Below are positions 19,580-30,169 of a stretch of DNA of 64,000 bases, piece after piece (the first letter of the stretch is position 1; the number at the start of each line of letters is the position of its first letter). The DNA is from Daphnia carinata (taxonomy: Eukaryota; Arthropoda; Branchiopoda; Diplostraca; Daphniidae). The notes below the pieces were generated by a model. The model was given only the letters and a program-made list of their open reading frames with translations, did not search any database and had not been told where the DNA came from. The position numbers and the translations under genes are program-made. The stretch is from NCBI RefSeq assembly GCF_022539665.2, contig NC_081332.1, forward strand, positions 682,001 to 746,000. The letters are read 5' to 3'.

Positions 19580-21905
19580 GTTTTTTGTTTAAATCAAGTT
19601 TCAATATTTATAGTGAATTGCACTAGGAAGAACAGGATTAAAAAATACATGCGAATGCTACAACGTCAGGCATGTGACTGATGGCGTTGTCCTTCGTCCC
19701 GCCAAACTCACAGCTACACCACGTCTGCGTATGTGGATGCGTTTCTACACACCCATGACTGTAAGCATTTCACACTGTATGTTTCTTTTGTGTGCTATTC
19801 TTTTATTATGCTTTTCTACGACTATACACTAATTTTTTTTTATTTTTGGCGCCAAAGTAAAAGATATAACTTCTTTTGTTTTAGACAACCCTGCCTAATT
19901 TTAGGGGGCGAGGGGTTAATAATAGCGAAAAATGCAGTGAAAAGGACCTACAGTTTTTTTACTTCATATTTACACAATTACTGAAATTTCATGGAAATTA
20001 AATTAGCAAATTTATTTTTAGAAGCTGAAATTTGGCAAGATGAAATAGGATGCGGACGGCAAAGAACATACCAGTAAAGAGCAGATGAACAGTTGGAATC
20101 CATTTTCAGTTGCACGTTTTTCTGAGTCCTAATCAAGTTCCACTTATTTACAGTGGTACTTACAGTTTGTTGGATCACAGTTAACAATTCTTGTTAAATA
20201 GATGAGATACTTTGTTGGAAAAGTTGCACATTATATGAACTCGTTGCTTTAAAAGTCAAACAAAGATTCAGTACTAAAAGGCACTTCTATGACTAGAGCG
20301 CTATTTTTTCACATGAATCATGATTTGGTACAATTTGCTATAGTTTACGATACTTGGATGGCTTTCGAATCACGCCCACTGGTCACCAAGTTCACGTTCG
20401 GCAGTGCACTGCGATTCCATTAAATTTGAGTAGTGATGTTTCAGTGTTGTTCGGTTTCACAACCGCTAGATGTCTACGCAAGTTTCAGGCCATAACCCTC
20501 TGAGGAGCGATTGAAATGTTGGATTATCGCGTGATTGTTGGCTTTTGTACCGTGAGTTTAAATTTTTTAACATTTCTTTTCATTTGCTGGGCAGTATAAA
20601 ACATAACTTGAAAGAATATTGAAACTCACTTTCGTAATTATTTGTGGTTTATTTCTTTTTTTATTCAATCTTAGCTTTCCATTTGTGGACAAAGACATGG
20701 CGGCAGAGCCCTCGACCAATGTTTCTTGGAATCAATTTTATTTCACATCTGAAGGCGTTAATCATTGGAATTTTCTTGCTATTTGCTTTCCAAGCTTTCG
20801 CTTGTTTTACGAAATAAATCACACTCACCTAATTTACTTTCGTTGATTTCTCGTAGGCAGTGAAGCCCGTCGGAGTTATTTGGGTTAGACGCCTTTCCAG
20901 ATGCCCGAAGCAGACAACTTTATTTATGGATTGATTCCACAATAGGAATGATGAAGATGCTAAGCCTCTAACCACCGTCGTATAATTGGGGGGAAAAAGA
21001 GAAAGCTGCCGCTGGTTGACGACAAAGATTAAGATAACAGATGTTTCTGACCTCTCAGACACAAGTTCTCCGACTGCCGTATTTTTGCTGTCTGGTGAGC
21101 TAAATTTTTTTTTTTTCACTCGAGAATGGTAATAAATAATGATTTGCTTGCCCAACTGTGAAACATCAAATGAAAGTCCTTGTTTCCCAGCCATTAGTTT
21201 AGTGGCTTGTGGTTGAAACTCGACTACTATGTACCTCTACGTAATCATCCCTTTCTAAAATTGGATACGCGAAAAAACCCACTCTGTATTGTTGCTACTT
21301 CTTTTTAGCAAAATGGAAGAAAATTTGGCGTGGTCCACTTTTAAAAAGATACAGCACAGCAGAAAGGATGTTGTTATGAGGTCATTTTGGGTGCATGTTG
21401 CTAAACTACGCATAAGTTTTTCAAATTTTAGTTCCTACTTGTTAAATCCATACGTTTTACAATTTGCCTTTGGTTATCGTCAAGATTTATTTTTTTACAT
21501 CACTAGAATTGGATTGCAATCGTAAAACAATAAAACTATAAGATCACCGTGAGCTACCCCCAGATCCATACGGAAACGAGGTTTTTTATGAATGCGATGT
21601 AATAAATTTTTATATCTAACGAACCGAATAATTCAACTTGGGCAATCAGCAACAAACTGTAACTGCAGTGTAAAGTAAAAGGTTTCAATCATGTCGCGAA
21701 AAACGCCCAATGTTGACATGGTTTTCTTCTCCAATTCAATAAACAGACGTAAATTGTTTGCATGTGTTTTAGCGTTTGCTGCACTGCAACAAAAATAGAT
21801 GTGTGTATTCTGAGCAACTATACACTAACTAGCGAACCGAACAATAAAATAAAATAGATAGAATTTTTTCAGCACGTAATTCGATCAATTAGAAAAATTC
21901 TACTG
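19580..21905. other. Intergenic stretch with no recognised gene
   Basis: This is AT-rich sequence with only short unsupported frames on both strands. It lies between the 5' end of the Beat-like gene and the 3' end of the YKPD cuticle gene. It may hold regulatory sequence for the Beat-like gene, but nothing specific is visible. Confidence 0.6.
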
Positions 21906-21909
21906 TTAT

Positions 21910-22965
21910 TTAAGGCCTGAAAGCGCCACGGTAAATACGTTCGTATCCTGTCGACTTGTAGGCAGTGGGCTTGTAGACAGGGACATCGTAGGCTGCCGGG
22001 GATTTGTATGCTGTCTGTTGGTACGAAGTTTCATAGCTGGGCTTGTATTCCGGCTTGTATTCCGGCTTGTATTCCGGCTTGTACTCTGGCTTGTAATCGG
22101 GCTTGTAATCAGCTTGGTATTCCGGCTTGTAATCAGCTTGGTATTCCGGCTTGTATTCGGGTTCGTACTCGGGCTTGTATTCTGGCTTGTAGCTGGGTTT
22201 GTATTCGGGTTTGTAATCTGGCTTGTAGTCCGCCTCGTATTCCGGCTTATACTCGGGTTGGTATTGTGGCTTGTAGTCGGGCTTGTAGTCGGGCTTGTAG
22301 TCGGGCTTGTAGTCGGGCTTGTAGTCGGGCTTGTAGTCGGGCTTGTAGTCGGGCTTGTAGTCGGGCTTGTAGTCGGGCTTGTAGTCGGGCTTGTAGTCGG
22401 GCTTGTAGTCGGGCTTGTAGTCGGGCTTGTAGTCGGGCTTGTAGTCGGGCTTGTAGTCGGGCTTGTAGTCCGGCTTGTAGTCCGGCTTGTAGTCCGGCTT
22501 GTAGTCCGGCTTGTAGTCCGGCTTGTAATCGCCCTTGTAGCCGCCATGGTTGTAATCCCAAGCATGTTCGCCATGACCCTCATAAGCGTCGGCCCACTTG
22601 ACCTATGATTTAATGACATCAAAAAATCAAATAAAGCATTTAGAAATCGTTTGAATAAAAATAATTGGATTAAATGTATACCTTTGTGCGGAAGTTGCCG
22701 TCTTTGTATTGTTCATGACGTGACACGTGATGATCGGAATTGCCACGATTAAAACCGAATTCATATTCACCTTCCGCTGGAACGTTAGCGTACTGGAAAT
22801 AGCCTTCCAACTTGTCGTAAGGACCGTACGGTTTCACTTCGTCAGCGAATGAGATGGCCAAAAGACCCAAAAGGACCAAACTCGTCTGAATACAAATTCC
22901 AATTCAAAACATGAGATATTCTAAATATTTCAAGAATGAATATTTACCACGTAATAGATGTTCAT
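21910..22965 (-). CDS. Cuticle-like secreted protein with long YKPD/YKPE repeat
   Basis: Exons 22965-22948, 22885-22682 and 22602-21910 join in phase (6 + 68 + 231 codons; 304 residues). The start is MNIYYVTSLVLLGLLAISFA, a signal peptide split by the first intron. Next comes a conserved block (GYFQYANVP, EYEFGFNRGN, FRTKVKWADAYEG, HAWDYNHGGYKG), also present in the gene at 54850-55523. The rest is a tyrosine/lysine/proline-rich tail, with YKPD repeated about 21 times without a break, then mixed YKPE, YKAD and YQAD units ending FRP. The last exon has no ATG, so the real frame is easy to miss, and the other frames are open only because the repeat unit is 12 bp. A structural extracellular-matrix or cuticle role is inferred from the signal peptide and composition. 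Confidence 0.85.
22256..22535 (-). repeat. 12-bp minisatellite coding YKPD
   Basis: Sixteen identical 12-mers (GTCGGGCTTGTA on plus) are followed by five copies with one synonymous change (CCC to CCG for proline). Period and frame are strictly kept. The perfect identity suggests recent expansion by slippage or unequal exchange. Confidence 0.95.
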
Positions 22966-23046
22966 GTTGAAGAGGACGTTTGAGCTGCAAACGATAGGAG
23001 GCAAAGTCGGAAAAGAGACTGTGCTGAAGTTGGAAGCAACAAAGTG

Positions 23047-23056
23047 CCTTTATATA
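23047..23056 (-). promoter_or_regulatory. TATA box of the YKPD cuticle gene
   Basis: TATATAAAGG on minus lies about 80 bp before the start codon. The related gene at 55 kb has the same element at a similar distance. Confidence 0.65.
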
Positions 23057-23059
23057 CCT

Positions 23060-24718
23060 GATGAAGAAAAGAGAAGACCGCAGCGACGTTTATAGACCAT
23101 TCAGAGGAATGTGTGTTGTTTTTTTCAAAATTTCTCTCCCGGCGAAGAGATCGTAAAAAAAAAGCAGCATTGTCGTCTTCTGATGGATGTACCCGCCTAT
23201 TTTCCTATTGGGCTGTTCTGTGCTGCACTGATATTATATCCCTGCAGCTATAGGTCTTCCACCACTAAAGGAAGCAGATGTACACACACACACACGTATG
23301 TAATCACTCGAGTTTCACTGTTATTTTCACCTGAAAAACTTCGTCCACTCTTTGCTCACTGTAGTGGGTTTTTTTTCTGAAAAAAAGGGACGTATGATAA
23401 TTTTTTTCTCTTTCTTGGTGACATTTTGTGCCTTGCATTTGGCATATTGTAGTTAATACCTGACTTAATGGTATTACATCAGAGGATATTAGAAAATGTT
23501 GCTCTTGGCCACCTAAAATGAAGAAGATATCGCGGCACTCTCTCCTACATCTGTCGTTGTCTTTCCTGGGTCATGGTGTGTTAGCTTTTCGGTCATTTAG
23601 AAAAGAACACGGACGCTTTCCCCGACATGGATCTGTAACAACGAGGCACCATAAAAGTTGAAAGATAGATATATATTCAAGATGGCTTATTATATTGTTC
23701 TAGTTACCCAAAGTGACGAATTGTTAACGCTCCTGCTATATTTTTTGGCAACTTTCTCCGTCCATACGTCACGCTCCATTCGTTTAATTGTCAAAATGGA
23801 CCGAACGTATAGGACCCATCGACGTTCCAAATGGATTTTCACCGAACTTTACAGATGTCGAGGCTCCTCTGGGCGCTAAGGATCCGATAGACATCTAGAA
23901 CGTCGTTGTCCACTTGCTTAGTTGGCCATGTTAAAATAAATGCAGTGGAACAAAATGCTGGAAAATATACTTTCAATAGCGTCTTTCGAAATACAATTTT
24001 CTGTTTCGAGACTATTTTGGCCTTTCTCCTTCTCAGCTTCTGTTGGGGTATATTTTTACTAGAATCTAGCAATAGCTCATTAAATAATGTAATAAAATTT
24101 ATCTTTACAAACGTTTAGGCGATTATTTTCGGCAAGACTTCAACGGTCGATTGGCCAAGTAGATGTTCCACATATATAAATCCAAAACGGTCCACGACTG
24201 CAGGGCGAAACTGAAATCAACGAAGGAATCAAAACATCAAAGCTACAAAAACTAAAACCTAAACAATTTAACTATCTGTCGAAAATAAAGTATACTCAAA
24301 ATCCTAAAATGCGTGTCCAATTTGATAAACGTTTTAGTTGCAGACGAAACGTTTTTCCAAGGACGTCGGCCATTATGGAAGCCATTAGCTTTACTTTGAA
24401 CTCAGTCTTAGTTCAACGGTCATACCAAAAGGGGTGTCCTACTAAAGCTCTTAAAAGAGCCGAAATTTAATCGTAAGTTCATTAATGATAATCTTTTACC
24501 TTTTGAAGATATTATAAACCATTTGCTTGACGATAAATTGATCAAATGCTTTAGACACTACACATTACGTTGAAAGAAAAAGTCACTGTATCCACGTCCA
24601 TCGAATGCAATCTGAATCTTACCATAATTTTGCTAGTTTTTCTTTTATCCTTGAAATAAACACCTACTTATCACAACTCGCAAATATATTTAAACACATT
24701 TTTAGTCTTTTTATTTAG
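23060..24718. other. Intergenic stretch with no recognised gene
   Basis: A short CA repeat lies at 23282-23297 and homopolymer runs occur. A 54-codon frame at 24309-24473 (starting MRVQFDKRFSCRRN, ending at TAA) lies before the next gene and could be its leader or a small gene, but its phase does not fit a splice to the exon at 24719. Confidence 0.5.
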
Positions 24719-25750
24719 GTCTGTCGGAGAAGAGATGCAGCAGGCACGCACTGCACGACTATCTACCCACCGTGATACACTGGCATCTCTGTCGTCAGCT
24801 TCTACTAGCCAGAATGGTAATACTACCGTATTTAATATGTAAAATTAATTTACTAATTATGTATTATAATAGGAAAGAAAAGAAAAAATTCTCAAGGACA
24901 AAATCAGCAAGTTGTTGGTAAAATTTCCAATAAAAAAATCAAATTTGAAGGAAATAGCGTTGCCGATGACTTTTCTGATGAAGAACAGGCTCCATGGGCA
25001 AATTTTCAATCATTGTAAACATAGACTCGTACTACTTGTTCGTAGCATTTTTATTACGTTATTTATTGTTCAACATTACCTTTAACAGCTCGCCACGTAA
25101 GATGAGCTGGATGTTGCAGAAAACGTTTGCTGAGAGTAGAGAAAACCGAAGAATGATCAACGAAATGCAAGAAGCCGCACGTGTAAGGGAATGTGCCGAA
25201 GACTACGATGCAGAGTTTAGTGATTGTTGGAACTATGCCCCCAAATCTAAACAACTTCCAAGATATCCACTGTTCACCATGAATGCACTGGAAGAGGTGG
25301 AAGAGGGATTGTCTTCAGAACCAAATGCTGGCTTGCGTTTAGTAAGCATTTTTTTTTTACTTTAATGATAATCTACCATTTTTAATATGGCTATTGGTTG
25401 GTAGATGAATTACGAGCTGCTACTTTTACCTCATCCTGATGCACAGCAATTCTTATTCAACATTCTCAATTTCTTGCTGCATTCGGATCTGGCTATTGAG
25501 TTCACTTACACAGGGAAAGTAACTCAAAATAGTTTTAAATCTCTTCATTTATGTGAAGTCATTAAAAGTAAGTTGTTGAATTGTGATTCTTTGATCGACT
25601 TGGGTAACTTTCGCTTGTTTTACAGAAACAGTAAGAAAAAAGTTTCCCAACACCGACGAATCATTCTTTGCAGATCGTATTGCTAATTGGTTGTCGAGAT
25701 GCAAGAAAAAATACGCGAAACGAAGTAACAAGCAAAACAAACAGTTTTAA
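24719..25750 (+). CDS. Probable DUF4806-domain protein, plus-strand copy
   Basis: Exons 24719-24816, 24873-25014, 25089-25341, 25405-25567 and 25626-25750 join in phase. An ATG at 24735 gives 254 residues; a further 5' exon is possible. The N-terminal half is basic and low-complexity (GKKRKN, nuclear-type). The C-terminal half (LPRYPLFTMNALEEVEEGL, FLFNILNFLLHSDLAIEFTY, KKFPNTDESFFADRIANWLS) has the layout I associate with DUF4806, a domain of unknown function that is common in arthropods and cnidarians. No catalytic motif is seen. It converges with a related gene on minus (25961-27021), so the two probably arose by inverted duplication followed by strong divergence. Confidence 0.65.
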
Positions 25751-25960
25751 AATTTGGTTTTAAGTTTAATTTTAATACGTTTACTGTTTTAATTACGTGT
25801 CATTATATCGAGATCAAACAAAATACAAAGAATTGTCTTGTTATAAATTTGAGCAGGAAATCAAGAAAATATAACAATTCATCTAAAATTGAACCAAAAA
25901 TTTTGAATTTTTTGATTTCCTGTAAAGAATAAAACGTTCAAGGTATATTTCTAGATTCAC

Positions 25961-27021
25961 TTAACAGTTATCGTTTATGAGGGTTTCTGTCACTTGTTCT
26001 TCGTTGTGCTTCACTACTTCTTTTTTGCACTTAAACATCCAACACATTATGCAACGCCGAAAAAAATTTTCTTCAACGTTAGGAAAATTCTTTAAAACGG
26101 CGTCTTTTTAAACGTGAAAACCAATTAGGGATTAAGTATTTCACTAAAATGGATGACACATACCCTTGATGACGTAATACAGCCGAAGGGAATCGAAACA
26201 GCGTAAAACTGTTGCATGGAAATCTAGATTTCCATTTATTGTGAATTGAATAGCCAATTCGTTACTAAATAACCGTTTCAGAATCATTGTCGTATATAGC
26301 TTGAAAGTTGAATGTGGCAATGACTTAAACAGGTTGCTGTTGACCTAGTTAAGAAAAGAATTAGGTTAACAAGCATAATTTTAATGTAAAAAATAAACAC
26401 TTACAAGGTCAGAGAAGTATTTGGCATCTACTGCTAGGAGTGTCTCAACTGCATATAATGCCTCCACAGTTTCCAATGGGTATGTATGATATTCAAATAC
26501 TAAATCAGTATTTTCTGCTTGCTCAATCCCGTCAGAACATATTGCTTGATTCTTTTCCGCGTCAATTGGAGAATCATTTCCAGTTTGTGTAGGCATTAGC
26601 ACAGCAACAACTGATTCTAAACAACAAGAATATGCTGATTTTAGAGAGAACGAATTATGTATGTCTAGCTATTACTTACTCAGAGTATGCTGCATTTCAT
26701 TCAGAATCTGTTTGATTTCTTTAATTTCGTTTGACACCTTCTCCATCATCTGGCTCATCAGTTCTTCCGTGCTAAAAATATTAAAGTAAAAATGTAATTA
26801 AATCTAGAACTATTTAACAGTAACTGAAACATTAACCTTTTCTGCTTATGAGTCGAAGAAGTGTTGTAAGGTGTGTCCTCTACATAATGGATGGCTTCTT
26901 CCACTGTGGGCTTCTTCACAAGTTTCTGATTTTTGGAAACCTCTACAGAGGTAGACGGCTGCGTGTTTTCAACCTCTTTTACAAGTTCAACCGTTTCTAA
27001 AGAACTATGTGATCGTTTCAT
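25961..27021 (-). CDS. Probable DUF4806-domain protein, minus-strand copy
   Basis: Exons 27021-26837, 26771-26680, 26616-26405, 26344-26164 and 26103-25961 join in phase to 270 residues from the ATG at 27021 (MKRSHSSLETVEL). The frame is also open upstream, so a longer N terminus is possible. A predicted helix (STEELMSQMMEKVSNEIKEI) is followed by a C-terminal domain with YPLETVEALYAVETLL, MILKRLFSNELAIQFTINGN and DAVLKNFPNVEENFFRRCI. The last segment aligns with TVRKKFPNTDESFFADRIA of the neighbouring plus-strand gene, and the intron before it has the same phase, which supports common ancestry. The function is unknown. Confidence 0.65.
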
Positions 27022-27135
27022 TTTCTGAATGGTTTTTAACACAAAGCTGTGAGTAACAACAAGGAAGTTCCACCAAAAAGTTTCGGAAACTGTTGATTTT
27101 CTGGGAGGTAAAATTATCGGTACAAAAACGGCCAA

Positions 27136-27379
27136 AACGCTGAATCGAGTTCAATTCATTCAAGGAGAAAAATTTACCACTTTTAAATTACTCATTTGAA
27201 TGAGAGAGGTGAACCGGTAACAAGAATAACTACAAAAAGCACCGCCAGAGGGCTGCGAAAGTTAGATGTTCGAAGGCGATCAGATACCGCCCTAGTTCTA
27301 ACCATAAACGCGTTAAATAATTGTCGCTTAACAATTCGGTTCCGATATGAATCGGTTAACAAGGTTGTGACATGCCGGT
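27136..27379. other. Spacer before repeat copy A
   Basis: I see no gene or named element here. The sequence is unique within the window up to the point where repeat copy A begins. Confidence 0.5.
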
Positions 27380-29515
27380 ATGACAATCCGTTTTACATAA
27401 AAAAAAAAAAAAATGGCGGAAAAAAAAAAAAAAATCGCACTTTTTTCTCTTTTTTCTACCCGTAGCCATCTATCAGTCGGTTTCGTTATTACAGGCATGT
27501 AAGCAATTTCAGTTAATTGTATCCCATTAGCAGTTAATTGAGTAGCGTGGCTGGAGAACAACGCGTGGCTGGAGGAACAATTGAAAAATGGATAAGATAA
27601 TAAAACAAAAAAATGGTAAGTATAAACATTATTATATTGGTTTTCAATTATTAATTATTGTTTATTAGATCAAATTATGAAGCTGCAGGCCCAATTATTG
27701 GAACAACACAAAATATTAGATAACAGCAAAGCTAAGGATGGTAAGGCCTAATACGTAATGATTCTATTTATTTGCTTTTATTCATTTGTGTTTTGTAGCT
27801 CAAATTTTGAGTCTACAAGCTCAGCTAGGGGAAAAGAACAAATTGGAACGGAACAGTTTCCAAACAGTGAATGAGGTTTTTCCAAACTCATCCCTAACTG
27901 AACATGAGGATGAGTTGGCATTAGGCGAACACAGTCAGGTACCTAAACTTTTCAAATAAGAATGCAAAATAAGTACAGAATTTTAACAAACAATTATTTA
28001 TTGTTTAGTTATTCAGTCTACCACCTGACAGTGTGTTAAAGTTAAATTCTGTTAGTGCTGCACTAAAAGAATTGTTAGTAATAAGTCCATGCAGCGAAGG
28101 AAGTGAACAATTGTGGGACCGTATTTGGGCTGAAAATGGGTGTGGTACGGAAACCCAGAAATAGCACAAGTTCAACATAAAACATGAATTAGGTACTTTT
28201 CGGTTTTTTGTCTATTGAAAAAGTATTTTTAATGCTATTATTTTGCATTCACAGAATTTTAGTGGGGGATCAAGTCAAGTCTGGAAGTGTTACAGGATGG
28301 AAGAGTGAGCCTACAGTTGAAAAACACTGAAAGTGCATTACCATTAAGGTATGAGGTAAAGTAATAGAGTATGCAAATTGTCTAATGAGAAGTACCATCT
28401 TGTGTGAATGAATCCTGTGTAACAGCAATCCTCTATAGTTCTGTCACAGCTAGAAGCCTCAAATAATTCTGCTTCCCTTGCTAAAGAACAACTTGTCCTT
28501 TACACTCAGAGTGTTGGTGAAGCTGGGTACTTAAATGGCCCTAAAGATGTTTCACTTCACTGGCATTGCAGCGATGAACATCATACATGGACTCTTCAGG
28601 TATGAAAGGAATTTTCTTGAAAAATTTTTGAATTTATGATGCTTTTCTCCTCCTTTTTGCCAACCATGTCTAATCAAAAAAAAAAAAAAAAATTATCCAA
28701 TAAGAAAGGATTTTCAGCATACTGGGAACACAACTATCAACAATGCAACTTTCTAGGGGTGCTATTTTATCATTCAAGAGCCTTATACAATGATTTTCAT
28801 CTGCAATTTGTATGGCCTTTCCCAAGCTTCTGCCAGAAGTTGAATCTATAAGTCATGTAAGTCACATGAGCAACAATTGAGATGCTTAATGGTGTTGTTT
28901 TTCTTTTCTCAGCATAGGTTAAAAGTAACATTGGATCTGAAAAGATTCTTGGTTGGGGCAAGACACTGAATAAATTGTAATGATTGAATGGATGACATGA
29001 CATTTCTATACTTAATTTGGATTCCCGAGACGGTATTTTATATTTAAAAAATTGAAGTGCATATCTGGGCTCCCTTCCTTTCCGTAGCCCCGTTTCCCCT
29101 TGACTCGTAATAAGCCCGTAGGGGGTCATGCCCCTACTGTACGGTATATATAAAAACAAAATATACCGAGGTTTGGAGGGCTCTGGCCGGAAAGGGGACG
29201 TGGGGGTCCGCTTAGTCCGATGATGTGTTCACGGAGGGCGACGTGGCTACCCACAAATCCGAACTAAAGGTTAATCGCTCCTGTAAAAATGTTCCAAATC
29301 TTCAGCTCTTTTTCCGGCTTCTCTTAGCCAATCACCGGGTAATCTCCCCGGTGGGTCAACAAGGCAGTGTCCCCCCCTGCCTGGGTTGACGGCAACTTTT
29401 GAAAGGGCTATTGTGCCTTTTTAAAGTTGCAAAAATAATTGTAATGTGCAGAGAATTGTCAATAAAATTTTTATTATAAAATATTTTTTGCAAAATTTGT
29501 TTATTTCATTGTCTA
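27380..29515 (+). repeat. Dispersed multi-intron repeat family, copy A
   Basis: The unit runs from CAATCCGTTTTACATA and A-rich tracts to GCAAAATTTGT. It carries gene-like exons with GT-AG borders: 27588-27615 (MDKIIKQKN), 27669-27740 (QIMKLQAQLLEQHKILD), 27799-27938 (QILSLQAQLGEKNKLE) and from 28009 (LFSLPPDSVLKLNSVSAAL, then WDRIWAENGCGTETQ), with further exon-like blocks at about 28260-28330 and 28430-28600. The first part predicts a coiled coil. Copy A has a TAG at 28162 where copy C has TGG. Introns are kept in all copies, so spread was by DNA rather than by processed RNA. I do not recognise the family. Confidence 0.8.
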
Positions 29516-29627
29516 GTATTCAAGTATTCAATTATTATTAATTACACTCTTTGAATTGTTCAACTTAGATTCAAGGAACAACGTGTAATATCTGGATATT
29601 TTTTGAAGTAATTTGTATTTTGTTTTA

Positions 29628-29695
29628 CTCGTATGGGAACCGATCCCCAGACATTCAGCGTGTAACGCCGATGCTCTAACATTGAGCCACGAGAT
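29628..29695 (-). pseudogene. tRNA-like sequence (TAC-type loop)
   Basis: The reverse strand has a D-arm-like GGCTCAATGTTAGAGC and an anticodon stem TCGGC/GCTGA with loop GTTACAC. The T-loop region (ATCGGTT) departs from consensus. This is a decayed or tRNA-derived sequence in the spacer between repeat copies A and B. Confidence 0.5.
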
Positions 29696-29795
29696 ATATC
29701 TAAATAGTTTATTATCGCATATCATATGTTATCGTCTAGGATGTTTATGCAGTCTTTCACAACTATATGTTTATCTTTCTATTGCTTGCATAAGA

Positions 29796-29862
29796 TTCAT
29801 AGTTCTGTGGTAGAGCCTTTAACTGTCATACCTGTTAGCCTGGGTTCAAACCTCAGTAGATG
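29796..29862 (+). pseudogene. tRNA-like sequence
   Basis: An A-box-like TGTGGTAGAGC and a good B box (GGGTTCAAACC) are spaced as in a tRNA, but the stems pair poorly. Confidence 0.4.
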
Positions 29863-29981
29863 TGTAAAAATAAGGTAGAATAAATGTAGAAGAGTATATT
29901 GCAGAATTGCATTTCAGTTTTATTCTAAGTGTAAATGCAAGTCCACAAGTGACTAGAAAAAAGCCAACTTGTCATCATATG

Positions 29982-30050
29982 ATTCATGGCTCACTAGTAG
30001 AGTATCGGCGCGGTATGCCGAACATCCAGGGTTCGTTCCCTGGAGAATAA
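29982..30050 (+). pseudogene. tRNA-like sequence with perfect anticodon and T stems
   Basis: Stems TCGGC/GCCGA and CCAGGG/CCCTGG pair perfectly, with B box GGGTTCGTTCC. The anticodon loop (GCGGTAT) lacks the universal T33 and the D arm is short, so a functional tRNA is unlikely. Confidence 0.5.
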
Positions 30051-30169
30051 TAGAATGCTTACAGATAAACGATAAACCAATGGAAACAATGCTTACCATC
30101 AAAGGTGACTAAAACAAATAAAGCAAAGCAAAAAAAAAAAGTTGATAAATGTAATGTGTGAACACTGTT

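Noticed and set aside
22008-22608. Long plus-strand and alternative minus-strand frames over the 22-kb repeat (ACSR, LVVG, SPTT, LQAR repeats)
   Set aside because: They exist only because the 12-bp unit has no stop in any frame. The spliced YKPD frame has a signal peptide, correct splice phases and a paralog at 55 kb.
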